Numbered from the stretch's first letter, positions 16,092-24,053 are shown. The stretch: DNA of 40,928 nt from JBBRHF01 sp038223055 (GCA_038223055.1 JBBRHF010000013.1:1-40928); one strand, 5' to 3'. Program-made: numbers and translations. Notes: generated from the letters alone by a model not told the origin.

Positions 16092-16539
16092 GGCGCGTCG
16101 TGTCCACCGGCGGACCACAGATCGCCTTCGGTGGGAGCCCCCGGCTTCGTATGATGACCCCCGGCCGGCGCGAGCCGGCCCCCAGGGCACCTCGAGTTCG
16201 CCGCCCGGTTGGTAGCCGGGCGGAGACCGACCTCGGGGCGCCTGACCCCCGGCGCCGGGAAGGGTTGGTCCCCGACCCGCGCCGGGAGTCCCGGGCACAG
16301 CCTCGTCCGCGACCAGGGCACCCGTCCCGCAGCGGCACCACGGCCAGGAATGCCGCCCCATGCAACGCCTTGGCAGGCTCGGACCCGAGCGGCCCCCGCC
16401 CGGGTCGCCCAAACCAGCCGGTGTGGATTCGCGACATGGGGGCCACTTCGTTGCGCCGAAACAGGCATCGCGGTGGGCGTCACATTGCCCCGCCGCCCGG
16501 CACCTTCTTTCGGGTGAGCGAATCCCGTGGAGGACAACG
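16092..16539 (+). promoter_or_regulatory. Hairpin-rich leader region before the WhiB operon
   Basis: About 450 bases without a convincing gene. Three perfect hairpins lie in close succession: GGCCGGC/GCCGGCC with a GCGA loop (16163-16180), CCGCCCGG/CCGGGCGG with a 7-base loop (16201-16223), and GGCGCC/GGCGCC with an 8-base loop (16237-16256). The first could terminate the upstream gene. The run of them looks like a structured leader, attenuator or small RNA. No known riboswitch class was recognised. Confidence 0.45.
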
Positions 16540-17037
16540 ATGAACAGATCCCAGCTGACCTACCGGCTCGAGATGGACGACCTGGCGCTCGGCTTGGCCC
16601 TGCGCGGCTGGGTCGTCCGCCTTGAGACGGGGCGACTGGTGGCGCCTGGCGCCGCCGGCCACGTCGTCGTCGACGGGGGTTCCACGTCCGGGCAGTACGT
16701 GGTGCGGCCGGCCGGGCGCCGCCGCGAGGTCGGGGTGCGCCGCGGTGGTGCCCTGTCCCTGCTGGGCGTCGCCTTCGACATCGACGAGGTCCACAGCCTG
16801 ATCCGTCACGACATCGCCGCCCAGCACCCCAGCCGCCCAGCACCGACCCGCCCAGCACTCACCCGCATTTGCGGCCCCACCTATGCCTCGCCGCCCGGGG
16901 GGCTTCCGTGGTTCGAGGTCGGCATGAACCCGCGCGGCGTGACCGCGGACGGCCAGCGCAGACCACAGCGGGCCGGCGGCGGCGGCGTCCCGCCGGACCC
17001 TTCCACCGCGTTGGCCGGCGCCTGGTGGTCGCCGTGA
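16540..17037 (+). CDS. Unknown 165-aa protein, first gene of the WhiB operon
   Basis: Begins MNRSQLTYRLEMDDLALGLA. ATG at 16540 has GGAGG eight bases upstream. The first 90 residues form a compact alpha/beta pattern (LRGWVVRLETGRLVAP, HVVVDGG, GALSLLGVAFDIDEVH). The remainder is Pro- and Gly-rich and probably disordered. No family recognised. The stop overlaps the GTG of the WhiB gene (GTGA), so it is coupled to it. Confidence 0.6.
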   Translation: MNRSQLTYRLEMDDLALGLALRGWVVRLETGRLVAPGAAGHVVVDGGSTSGQYVVRPAGRRREVGVRRGGALSLLGVAFDIDEVHSLIRHDIAAQHPSRPAPTRPALTRICGPTYASPPGGLPWFEVGMNPRGVTADGQRRPQRAGGGGVPPDPSTALAGAWWSP

Positions 17038-17303
17038 CCACGGATCTGCCTGCCCCGCCCGGCTGGACCGCCGGCGCCCTGTGCGCGCAGCTCGACCCGG
17101 ACCTGTGGTTCCCCGAAGCCGGCGCCAGCTCTCTACCGGCCAAACGCGTGTGCCGGGAATGCTTTGTCGCCGCGGAGTGCCTCGAGTACGCCCTCGAGCG
17201 ACGCATCTGGTTCGGCGTGTGGGGCGGGGTCGACGAGCACGACCGACGCGCCCTCGCCGACGCCACCTGGAACGACAACACCACGACAGGAGAAGTCGCA
17301 TGA
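17034..17303 (+). CDS. WhiB-family Fe-S transcription regulator
   Basis: 89 aa. Cys17, then Cys40-x2-Cys43-x5-Cys49 and the GVWGG turn (61-65) are the complete WhiB signature. Such proteins hold a [4Fe-4S] cluster and bind the region 4 domain of the main sigma factor. The C-terminal part after GVWGG is short and only weakly basic (DEHDRRALADATW), so direct DNA contacts may be limited. GTG at 17034 overlaps the upstream stop; the stop overlaps the next ATG. WhiB genes are common on actinobacterial plasmids, phages and integrative elements, where they often control the element's genes. Confidence 0.85.
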   Translation: MTTDLPAPPGWTAGALCAQLDPDLWFPEAGASSLPAKRVCRECFVAAECLEYALERRIWFGVWGGVDEHDRRALADATWNDNTTTGEVA

Positions 17304-17995
17304 CCACCATGGACCCGCCCGACGTCACCGTCCTCAAGCTGCTCGCCCGCGGCCGCGCCCCCGGCTGGGTCTCCCAGGCCACCGGCCGCGACCGGGCCGA
17401 CATCGAGGCCGTCGGTGCCCGCCACGGCTGGCCCGACCGCACCGCGATGCGCCATGCACTCGCCGGCACCGGCGCACCAGACGTCGCGCGGCCCGTCCCG
17501 GCACCCCCCACCCGCACCGCACCCGAAGGCATCCCCAGCCCGTCGACCGCCCCACGCCCGATCGACGGACCGCGTTCTGTCCCTGGCCAGATCGAGCTGC
17601 TGCTCGCCCGCGCCGGCGAACACGACCAGGTCGCGGTCAGGCGCGCACACGACCGGGTCCTCGCCGCCTGTGGTCGCCTGCACGCGACCCTGTGCGACGT
17701 CGAGACCCGGCAACGCGAACACCAGGCCAAGCAGGCCGCCAGAGCCGAAGCTAGGGCACGGGTCGAGACCCTGGAACGCGAGCTGCGTGAGGCCAAGGCG
17801 CTGCTTCGCGCCGCCGCCCCCGGTCCGGGCGCGCCGGCCACACCCGCCGCCGGCGCGCCCGGACCGGGGGCGAAGACGATCAGAACCTGGGCCGCCACCC
17901 ACAACGTCGACTGCCCCCGCGTCGGCCATGTTCCCACCCGGGTCCTCGACGCCTACCTGGCCGCCCACACGACGGCAGACAGGCGAACCGCATGA
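17300..17995 (+). CDS. Protein with an Lsr2-like C-terminal DNA-binding domain
   Basis: 231 aa. The last about 35 residues (KTIRTWAATHNVDCPRVG, then HVPTRVLDAYLAAH) match the DNA-minor-groove-binding C-terminal domain of Lsr2, though the usual RGR is replaced by RVG, which may weaken AT-hook-like binding. Residues about 95-175 form a heptad-rich helix (RREHQAKQAARAEARARVE-type), likely a coiled coil for dimerisation. The N-terminal segment LKLLARGRAPGWVSQATG resembles a small helix-turn-helix. GGAG precedes ATG at 17300, which overlaps the WhiB stop. A xenogeneic-silencer-like or regulator role is inferred. Confidence 0.6.
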   Translation: MTTMDPPDVTVLKLLARGRAPGWVSQATGRDRADIEAVGARHGWPDRTAMRHALAGTGAPDVARPVPAPPTRTAPEGIPSPSTAPRPIDGPRSVPGQIELLLARAGEHDQVAVRRAHDRVLAACGRLHATLCDVETRQREHQAKQAARAEARARVETLERELREAKALLRAAAPGPGAPATPAAGAPGPGAKTIRTWAATHNVDCPRVGHVPTRVLDAYLAAHTTADRRTA

Positions 17996-18453
17996 CCCAC
18001 CCCGAGCCATCGACACCGGGCCGCGCCAAGCAACCCGTCCATGCGCTCGAGCCTGTCGTGACCACCGGCCCCGGAACCGGCCAACCGCAGCAGCTGGCGC
18101 CGGCGAGCGTGTGGACCGAGGTGTGCGTGGTCGTGCTGTGCGCCAGCTGCGGCGCGGACTGCCACGACGACGGCATCGTGCACCTCCCCGCCCTGGCCGC
18201 GGCCCGTGCCTGGTTCGCCGCGTGGAACTGGGCCGACCCGGCACGCCCGGTCTGCCCGCGCTGCACGGTCAAGGCCGTCTGCGGGCGGCTCGGGCACCAG
18301 TGGGGGCCGTGGCAAGACTGCCGGTGCCGGGGCAGCAACCCCGACCACGCCGCGGCCGGCTGCCGGCGGCTGCGGTGGTGCCGACGTGAGCACGCCGACA
18401 CGACCTGCGCCGCTGTGCAGGCCGGTGACCGCAAACCCGCGGACCTGCCGTGA
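17992..18453 (+). CDS. Cys-rich protein, probable zinc binder
   Basis: 153 aa. Cys pairs CASC, CPRC and CRC with further single Cys/His residues suggest two zinc sites. The middle helix (LAAARAWFAAWNWADPARP) is hydrophobic and Trp-rich but too short and polar for a membrane segment. No family recognised. It overlaps both neighbours by 4 bases (ATGA and GTGA). It is the plus-strand operon's counterpart to the zinc-ribbon protein at 8320. Confidence 0.6.
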   Translation: MTHPEPSTPGRAKQPVHALEPVVTTGPGTGQPQQLAPASVWTEVCVVVLCASCGADCHDDGIVHLPALAAARAWFAAWNWADPARPVCPRCTVKAVCGRLGHQWGPWQDCRCRGSNPDHAAAGCRRLRWCRREHADTTCAAVQAGDRKPADLP

Positions 18454-18731
18454 CCGGGCACAGCCGCCCGCTCGGGGCGGGCGCTTCACCGGACCAGCTC
18501 GCCGACGCACTAGTGCGCGCCGCCGCGACGGCCCGCTGGCCCGACGGCTCCCTCTTGCTGGACCTCGACGAGAACGTCGTACGCAACCTGCTTGCGCCGC
18601 ACCTCGCGACCGCCCTGGCCCTGCAGTCCGCGTTGCCCCCACCGTCGCCTTCCGCCCTTCCCGACCATGAGCGTGCCGGCCCGCCGTACCGGACCCACGC
18701 CCACCCGCACCCCTTGGAGCCACCATGCTGA
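18450..18731 (+). CDS. Small unknown protein of the WhiB operon
   Basis: 93 aa. The first 60 residues predict two helices around PDGSLLLDLDENVVRNLLAPHL; the C-terminal 30 are Pro/His-rich. GTG at 18450 overlaps the upstream stop (GTGA), and the end overlaps the start of the next gene by 7 bases. No family recognised. Confidence 0.5.
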   Translation: MTGHSRPLGAGASPDQLADALVRAAATARWPDGSLLLDLDENVVRNLLAPHLATALALQSALPPPSPSALPDHERAGPPYRTHAHPHPLEPPC

Positions 18732-18973
18732 TCACCACTGCGCCGCCCGTCGGCGCACCCACCACCTCGAGGCGCTGCGAGTCCTGCGGCCTCCGGCCGG
18801 CGCTCCTCGCGCTGGCCTGGCCGGACACCCGGTTCGAGCTCTGCCAGGACTGTGTCCCTCCGAAACTGCTCGCCGCGGCGGCGCCGCTTGACCTCGACCG
18901 GCCCCCGGGCGCGCTGCGCCCGTCAACTGCTCGTGGTAGCAGGTACGCGCCGCGCGGCCCGGTCCGGTGGTAG
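18725..18973 (+). CDS. Small zinc-ribbon-like protein
   Basis: 82 aa. CESC (near residue 19) and CQDC (near 42) are separated by about 20 residues with a hydrophobic strand between them, a rubredoxin- or zinc-ribbon-like layout. GGAG lies five bases before ATG at 18725. The C-terminal 30 residues are Arg/Pro-rich and may be dispensable. The 3' end overlaps the convergent gene at 18923-19999 by about 50 bases, so this tail may be recently acquired. Confidence 0.55.
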   Translation: MLITTAPPVGAPTTSRRCESCGLRPALLALAWPDTRFELCQDCVPPKLLAAAAPLDLDRPPGALRPSTARGSRYAPRGPVRW

Positions 18974-19999
18974 CTGTGCCCGAGCACGGAGAAGGCTTCG
19001 GAGTGCCGCGTTGATCGCAAGGCCGCGAGGCACCAGGGCCGCGAGTTGACCCTGGGCGATGACAGCCAAGTACGGTGCGGTGTCGTTGAGGATGCCGTCG
19101 AACCACTGTGCTTCGTCACCTTGGGTGTCCATCGAGTCTTGGTGCAGGACGGGCGCAAACAAGTCCTCCAGCCGGGTGATGGTGATCTCGAGTCGCTCAG
19201 GTTCATGAGGGCTAAATTCCAGCTGGCGGAGTCGATCCCGCAGGAATCGTTCGGGGAGGTAGGGGTCGTCTGCCCCCTGGCTGTTGGTAGGCATTGACAC
19301 GAACGGGGATACCGGATCTGGGGTTGTCGGATCTGGAGTGGGCCACGGCAGATGTGACGTTTCGTCTGCTAGAGCGACGAGCAGAGTGTCCCGGTGGGCG
19401 AGCCGGTATGCCTCGCGCCACCGACGGTCGCGGCTCAGCTGGGCACGCAGTAGGTCAGCGGGTGCGGCCCAGCCGAGGTATTGCCCTGGGTTGACCCCTC
19501 GAGTGGCCGTGAACGCGATAGCCCGGGGGTGACCGAGCCGGGTGGCGCCCGCGGTCAGCAGCAGCAGCCGGGTGTCCCACCATTCGTGTCCTTCCCCGAG
19601 ATTGACGACGACCACGTCGTTGGTCACTGCGGCCCGTAAAGCTTGGATGATCGTGTCTCCCGCGGAATCGAGCACGACGCCCGGTGGTGCCCCGAGATTG
19701 TCCGACAGGGTAGATCGCACGGTGGCCTCGTCGGCGGCGTAGACGGCCTGCTGAACCGCGGCGAAGGAAACCTCAACCCCGGCGGCTTTGAAGGCACTGA
19801 CCCCACCGAGGACCAGGGACAGGACGGGCAGCAAGCCGATAAGCACGGCCCCGAGTAATACCCACCAGGTCATTTCGTGGCCTGGTAGGACCCCGGCGGA
19901 CTGGAGCCCGGCGGCCACCGCGAGGGTTGTCGGCAGCAGCAGCGCGGTTGCCCACCAGGCGTACCTGCTCTCAAACGGCCAGAACCGGTGACTCGTCAT
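18923..19999 (-). CDS. Two-helix membrane protein with a cytoplasmic domain, unknown
   Basis: 358 aa. Two transmembrane helices near residues 13-32 (WWATALLLPTTLAVAAGL) and 44-66 (WWVLLGAVLIGLLPVLSLVLGG) are followed by a 290-residue domain, probably cytoplasmic. This domain has Rossmann-like alternation (DTIIQALRAAVTNDVVVVNLG, LLLLTAGATRLG, AIAFTATRG). No catalytic motif was identified. GGGAGG precedes ATG at 19999. It stands alone, convergent with the WhiB operon. An effector in a sensing system is possible but speculative. Confidence 0.6.
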   Translation of the reverse strand: MTSHRFWPFESRYAWWATALLLPTTLAVAAGLQSAGVLPGHEMTWWVLLGAVLIGLLPVLSLVLGGVSAFKAAGVEVSFAAVQQAVYAADEATVRSTLSDNLGAPPGVVLDSAGDTIIQALRAAVTNDVVVVNLGEGHEWWDTRLLLLTAGATRLGHPRAIAFTATRGVNPGQYLGWAAPADLLRAQLSRDRRWREAYRLAHRDTLLVALADETSHLPWPTPDPTTPDPVSPFVSMPTNSQGADDPYLPERFLRDRLRQLEFSPHEPERLEITITRLEDLFAPVLHQDSMDTQGDEAQWFDGILNDTAPYLAVIAQGQLAALVPRGLAINAALRSLLRARAQLPPDRAARRVPATTSS

Positions 20000-20152
20000 G
20001 TCGCCTCCCTGTCTCGTCTGTTCTCCCGACCCGAGCTACGGCGCGCCGGCTAACGATGGGCTCAGTCGCGGTTCGCCTTTCTCGAGCCCAGAACCCGCCA
20101 TGGAATCGCGAGGGCGGGGCGGCTGACCGACCGGGGTCATCGCTGCTTCCTC

Positions 20153-21103
20153 TCAGACGGTGAGGTCCAGGTGCGCGATGACCATGGCGTGGTCGGATGC
20201 GGTCTGGTTGCGTCGCTGGCCCGCGGCTTCGGTGATGGATGGCAGCGGAGTGGGGGACACGGTGGCCACCGACTCCACCGCGCCCACCAATGCCCGGGAG
20301 ATAAGAAGATGGTCGATGAGTTCGCCGCGGCCTCGGAAGATGCGGGTAGCCCGCTGCCCCTCGGGCAGCAGCGGGGCGAGGTTGAACAGGCGCCAGGCAT
20401 CGCCCTGATCAGGTCGCGCCGCGCCGGGCGTGCCGAGTTCGCTGCCGCCTGGTCCCTGCAGGATCTGGGTGGTGGCGGCGCGGGGTTCGTCGTTGAGGTC
20501 ACCGAGCACGATCAGGTTGCGCTGCTCACCGTCGCCCCCGAGGAGGGTGTCGGCGAATCCGCGCACCGTGGTGGCCTCAGCGGCCCGCCGGTACAGCGCG
20601 TAGGCGGAGTAACGAGCCCGTTGGCCCTCGTCGGTGGGCTGGAAGCGTCCTCCGGGGTAGGTGATCAGCTTCGACTTGAGGTGGCAGACGACGACATCCA
20701 GTGGCCCTGAGGTGGTGTGGATGTGCCCGCGCAGCGCTCCTCGTCCCATCCGGGTGGTCACAGCGCCGGTGTCGTCGGCTTGAAGCGGCGCCAGTTCGCT
20801 CGGGAAGTCGACGACGTTCACGGTCAGGGTCACCGGCAGGGCGGAGATCAGGGCCACTCGGATGCCGCGGGTGTCAGGAAAGGTGGACAGGTCACCACTC
20901 CACCCGGGGCCGAGTCGGGTGAGTAGGTCGTCGAGGGCTTGCTGGTCCCCGACCTCCTGCAGACCGGCCACCGTGACCTGCTGGTCGCGGATGGCGGCGG
21001 CTATCCCGTCGAGCTTCGCGGCGTAGGCGGCCGGCGAGGTGGGCGCGAACTCTCCCTGGGAGAACAGGTTCTCCACGTTCCACGTCCCGATAGTGATCAT
21101 CAT
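20153..21103 (-). CDS. Endonuclease/exonuclease/phosphatase-family enzyme
   Basis: 316 aa with the EEP fold of DNase I, AP endonucleases and sphingomyelinases. Motifs in order: TIGTWNVENLF (N-terminal Asn), GLQEVGD (metal-binding Glu), VVCHLKSK, NLIVLGDLNDEP (catalytic Asp-Asn) and the C-terminal SDHAMVIAHL (catalytic Asp-His). All metal and catalytic positions are present, so it should be an active Mg-dependent phosphodiesterase. ATG at 21103 was chosen since the fold begins right there; a TTG at 21130 is possible. No signal peptide, so it acts in the cytoplasm. The substrate is unknown. Confidence 0.8.
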   Translation of the reverse strand: MMITIGTWNVENLFSQGEFAPTSPAAYAAKLDGIAAAIRDQQVTVAGLQEVGDQQALDDLLTRLGPGWSGDLSTFPDTRGIRVALISALPVTLTVNVVDFPSELAPLQADDTGAVTTRMGRGALRGHIHTTSGPLDVVVCHLKSKLITYPGGRFQPTDEGQRARYSAYALYRRAAEATTVRGFADTLLGGDGEQRNLIVLGDLNDEPRAATTQILQGPGGSELGTPGAARPDQGDAWRLFNLAPLLPEGQRATRIFRGRGELIDHLLISRALVGAVESVATVSPTPLPSITEAAGQRRNQTASDHAMVIAHLDLTV

Positions 21104-21206
21104 GTCCCAACGTCTGGGTGGGTGGTTCAAGACAGTTGCTGATTCTGCGGGTCAGAGCCCGATTGCTGCCGCCTGGGACACGCCACGCGGAGCGGGCGCG
21201 GCGGCG

Positions 21207-22646
21207 TTAGCGGGTCACCGGGCTGGTCCACTCGGGCAAATCAGGGGCTTCGTGTCCTTCTGCTTTGAGTTTCTCGAGAACCGGTTCCAACTTGCCTACG
21301 GCTTCTTGGTACTGGGCGGCGAGTTGTTTGGCGACGGTCATCGCTTCCGGTGGTAGTTGCTTTCTGATGGTCTTGAGGTCGTGGACCCCGGTGGCGAGCG
21401 CGCCGCGGCGGGTCTGCGGGTCCAGCGTCGCCAGTTCCTGGTCAGCGCGCTGCTTCACCAGTTTGATCTGGTTCAGATCTCCGTCGAGCAAGCAGGTGAG
21501 GAGCAAGTTGAGCAGTACCACTGCGGTGCGGTCGGTAGTACTCAGTGCGCGCAGGAACACGTCGGCGGCTTCGCCGACCCGGCCGAGCCGCATCAGGCAC
21601 CAGCCCTGTAGCTCCACATCGTCCGCGTGGCGGTAGACGCGCCGGGTGAGGCGGTCGAGCGCCTCTTCGAGGAGCACACGAGCGGCCTCGGATAGCTGGG
21701 AGTTCTCGCTCAGGAGGAGGCATTCGGCCAGGCTGACGATGGATGAGGGATCCCGCGGCGAGAGATCACGCGCTTGATGCGCGTAGCCCATCGCTTCGCC
21801 AGGTCGTCCTGCCCTGCGTACGGAGTAAGCGGCGGCGTAGATCGCCCTGTGGCTGCGTGGGAGATCCTCCGCTCCGGTGACCGCGTGGTGCGCGGCGATG
21901 TCCCAAGCTCCGGCCCCGAGCCACAGCGTGGCCAAGGCCGTGTCGGTGTGTGGGTTGTGGCGACCCTGGGCGCGCCCGATTGTGGCGAGAGCCTCTTGCC
22001 ACAGGCCCACGCGGATCAGAGAGGCGATGGTGTCGACCAGGGCGGAGGGTTCGTCGTCCAGTTGGGCGGCCTCCCCGAAGCTGACGGCAGCCCGCCGCGT
22101 CTGGTTCATCGCGACTTCGACCCAGCCACGCGCCCGAAGCAGGGCGGCGTTGTCGCCGGTTCCTATGAGGTGATCCTCGAGTACCTGCCACGCATCCTCG
22201 TATTCGCCGAGGTCGTACAGCGTGCTGGAGCGCAGGCTGACCATCTGGGTGTCGCCGGTCTCGTTTACCGTCTCGAGGAGTTCGTGTACGCGTTGCCCGT
22301 TGCCCTCGTCCAATTCGAGGTTCACGAGCTGACTGAGAGCGAAGGGGTAGTGCCCCCAAAGTTTCAGGGCCTGGTTCAGGTGGGTGCGGGCGATGTCGGG
22401 CTGTCCATCGTCGATCTCGAGGGCGCCGATGCAGGCCAGCGTGAAGATGTCGTGAGGGTCCTTATGGAGGGCGAGGTTGAGCAGCCGCCGCGCGTCTGCG
22501 CGGCGCCCTTCGATTCTGTAGATCTCACCTAGGGCGCGTAAAGCGGTGACGGGGGGGTCCTCCGCGGTGTTGAGCATCTCGAGTTCTGTGCGGGCCTCAC
22601 CGAGGCGATCCAGTGCCCAGAGCAGGTCGATCCGCAGCCACCTCAA
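21207..22646 (-). CDS. TPR-repeat protein, 5' end uncertain
   Basis: About 480 aa of tandem helix pairs of TPR type, for example ALRALGEIYRIEGRRADARR, DPHDIFTLACIGALEIDDG and HADDVELQGWCLMRLGRVGEA. TPR proteins are scaffolds for protein binding. No enzyme domain was found. The frame is open to 23003, but that part runs through a tRNA-like fragment and a 15-bp tandem repeat and is not protein-like. The possible starts are TTG at 22646 or ATG at 22577. The TPR fold begins almost at the tRNA fragment, so the gene has probably lost its original 5' end there. Confidence 0.65.
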   Translation of the reverse strand: MRWLRIDLLWALDRLGEARTELEMLNTAEDPPVTALRALGEIYRIEGRRADARRLLNLALHKDPHDIFTLACIGALEIDDGQPDIARTHLNQALKLWGHYPFALSQLVNLELDEGNGQRVHELLETVNETGDTQMVSLRSSTLYDLGEYEDAWQVLEDHLIGTGDNAALLRARGWVEVAMNQTRRAAVSFGEAAQLDDEPSALVDTIASLIRVGLWQEALATIGRAQGRHNPHTDTALATLWLGAGAWDIAAHHAVTGAEDLPRSHRAIYAAAYSVRRAGRPGEAMGYAHQARDLSPRDPSSIVSLAECLLLSENSQLSEAARVLLEEALDRLTRRVYRHADDVELQGWCLMRLGRVGEAADVFLRALSTTDRTAVVLLNLLLTCLLDGDLNQIKLVKQRADQELATLDPQTRRGALATGVHDLKTIRKQLPPEAMTVAKQLAAQYQEAVGKLEPVLEKLKAEGHEAPDLPEWTSPVTR

Positions 22647-22662
22647 CTCGTCGTTCTGATCG

Positions 22663-22701
22663 GGATCCGAAGGTTGGGGTTCGAATCCCTTCGGGCGCGC
22701 A
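22663..22701 (+). other. tRNA-Arg 3'-end fragment, probable attachment site
   Basis: The sequence contains GAAGGTTGGGG, the T-loop GTTCGAATCCC and the acceptor end CGGGCGCGCA. It closely resembles the last about 39 bases of actinobacterial tRNA-Arg as I remember it. No anticodon or 5' half precedes it. A bare tRNA 3' end is the usual mark of the far attachment site of a tRNA-integrated element. With this orientation the element lies to the left and host DNA to the right. Confidence 0.65.
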
Positions 22702-22765
22702 CACACGGCTGCAGCCGGTGCCCTGATGACCACGGCAGCCGCGCGAGCCGGTCGAACCGCAGGAT

Positions 22766-22855
22766 GCCCGGCGGCGCTACGCCGGGCGGCGCTACGCAGG
22801 GCGGCGCTACGCCGGGCGGCGCTACGCCGGGCGGCGCTACGCCGGGCGGTGCCGC
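22766..22855. repeat. 15-bp tandem repeat, about six units
   Basis: The unit GCCGGGCGGCGCTAC occurs in six consecutive copies; three are exact, two differ by one base and the last is degenerate. It lies just outside the probable attachment site. In one plus-strand frame it would give GGATP repeats, but no supported gene contains it. Confidence 0.8.
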
Positions 22856-23220
22856 TGCGATTGGTCCGCAAATCCGCGGTTCTCGTCGCCGGAACCACCG
22901 TTGTCCTCGCTGGCCCGGCCATGTTGGTCCTGCCCGTGGCCCCGATCAGCTCCGAAAGCCCGCATGCTCGGCCAAGGCCATCACCGGCATCAGCCCCGTG
23001 CACGACACCAGGTTCTCGTCATCAAATGCCCGAGGTCGGTGACGCGCCCAGCGTCTTCGCTGCCGACGCGGCCCACGTCGTCGTTGGCCGACTTGCGGGG
23101 TGGTGCCCGTTCTGCGGCCGGGCGGGAATCCGAGGTCAGGCCAACCCGGTGGTGGGATCGGAACGTGGCGGTTGAGGGTGCCCCTTGCCGGAAGCTTCGC
23201 GGGACGATCGGGCAGACCGC
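22856..23220. other. Intergenic stretch without recognised genes
   Basis: About 365 bases between the tandem repeat and the toxin gene. No frame has recognisable protein character and no strong repeat or hairpin was noted. Confidence 0.4.
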
Positions 23221-23541
23221 TCACAGTCCGAGGTAGCGGGCGACAGCATGTTCGACATCAGCCAGTTCGTGGCGCTCCAGGTAATGAACCGGGTCGCCAA
23301 CGATGTAGTCAACGTCGATGCTTCGAATCTGGTCGACGAGGAAGCGCGTCGCTTGGCCGTGGATCTCCACCGATCGCCGGAACACCGCTTCCCGGGCGCT
23401 GGTCGACGTGGGCACGACAGTCGCCACGCTCCACGGCATGGACGTCGGGCTGAGAACCAGACCGAGCCGCTTGCCGCGCTGCTCATGCCCGCGCCTGGCC
23501 ACCCCGAGATCCACGCGATAGACCGCGCCGCGGATCACCAC
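23221..23541 (-). CDS. MazF/PemK-type toxin
   Basis: 106 aa. The N-terminal RGAVYRVDLGVARRGHEQRG and LVLSPTSMPWSVATVVPTST match the MazF/PemK fold, whose members cut mRNA at short sites. The key N-terminal Arg and the later Thr-Ser region of the active site are present. The usual RPxLVLS appears as RLGLVLS. Start is GTG at 23541 or 23538, overlapping the antitoxin stop. In the operon the antitoxin comes first. Confidence 0.85.
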   Translation of the reverse strand: MVIRGAVYRVDLGVARRGHEQRGKRLGLVLSPTSMPWSVATVVPTSTSAREAVFRRSVEIHGQATRFLVDQIRSIDVDYIVGDPVHYLERHELADVEHAVARYLGL

Positions 23542-23735
23542 CCTTCCGGCTCCGCGTTGAGATCCTCGGCCGCGAGTCGCTCGGCATCCTCGCGAGCACG
23601 GGAGAGCCAGACCTCGCGGTCGAGCAGGCGCAGCGCGCGCCGGATCACATCGGAGGTGCGTTCGTCAGAACGCATCGCAGCCTTGATGATCCGCGCGTCC
23701 TCGTCACTGGGTCGGAACCCGATCGTCGTCGCCAT
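23535..23735 (-). CDS. Ribbon-helix-helix-type antitoxin
   Basis: 66 aa. MATTIGFRPSDEDARIIKAA, then DERTSDVIRRALRLLDRE, is a ribbon-helix-helix DNA-binding domain, and the acidic C-terminus (DAERLAAEDLNAEPEGW) fits a toxin-binding tail. It precedes and overlaps the MazF-type toxin by 7 bases. No Shine-Dalgarno site is visible, and a TAGACT -10 box lies six bases before the ATG, so the mRNA may be leaderless. By analogy it represses its own operon. Confidence 0.8.
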   Translation of the reverse strand: MATTIGFRPSDEDARIIKAAMRSDERTSDVIRRALRLLDREVWLSRAREDAERLAAEDLNAEPEGW

Positions 23736-23741
23736 GCGCGC

Positions 23742-23771
23742 AGTCTAGCCATTCGGTTGAACAAGTGTCAC
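23742..23771 (-). promoter_or_regulatory. Promoter of the toxin-antitoxin pair
   Basis: On the minus strand GTGACA (23766-23771) and TAGACT (23742-23747) are 18 bases apart. The -10 box ends six bases before the antitoxin ATG, consistent with a leaderless transcript. Confidence 0.5.
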
Positions 23772-23841
23772 GCAACCGTGGAACATTCAGGCCAGCACAC
23801 GCACGTCTGACGACCAGTTCAATCTGACGAACTACGAATGA

Positions 23842-24053
23842 TCAGCGCGGGCGATGGCCGTCCAGGTTGTGTCGCTGGGCACAACTGGTGATCGCCTTGG
23901 CGATGGCATCGGGTTGGTCCTCGGGCGCGTGGTGACCGGCGGGCCGCACGCCTGAGTCGCCAAGGCTGCGATGTTCGCTGCACACCAATCGGCCATCCTT
24001 TCGTCGATGAGCAAGGTGGGTGAGGAGTCGAAGGTAAGCAGCAGCTTGGGAGT
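23842..24053 (-). pseudogene. C-terminal fragment of an alpha/beta hydrolase (haloalkane-dehalogenase-like)
   Basis: The minus strand encodes PKLLLTFDSSPTLLIDERMA, then DWCAANIAALATQACG. After one frameshift it continues GHHAPEDQPDAIAKAITSCA to a stop at 23842. This is the C-terminal end of a haloalkane-dehalogenase-like hydrolase, with the catalytic His in the GHHAPED motif. The nucleophile region is absent, so this is a dead fragment. Its upstream edge abuts the SDR pseudogene exactly. Confidence 0.7.

Noticed and set aside
15104..16543. 479-codon plus-strand frame over the gene at 15312
   Set aside because: It is out of frame with the better supported gene, Arg/Pro-rich, and covers a promoter and hairpins.
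22766..22855. Possible CRISPR array
   Set aside because: Units are 15 bp, directly adjacent and without spacers; there are no cas genes.
22674..23042. Plus-strand frame with GGATP repeats, collagen-like
   Set aside because: It starts inside the tRNA fragment, has no ribosome site, and the rest has no protein character; explained by the 15-bp tandem repeat.
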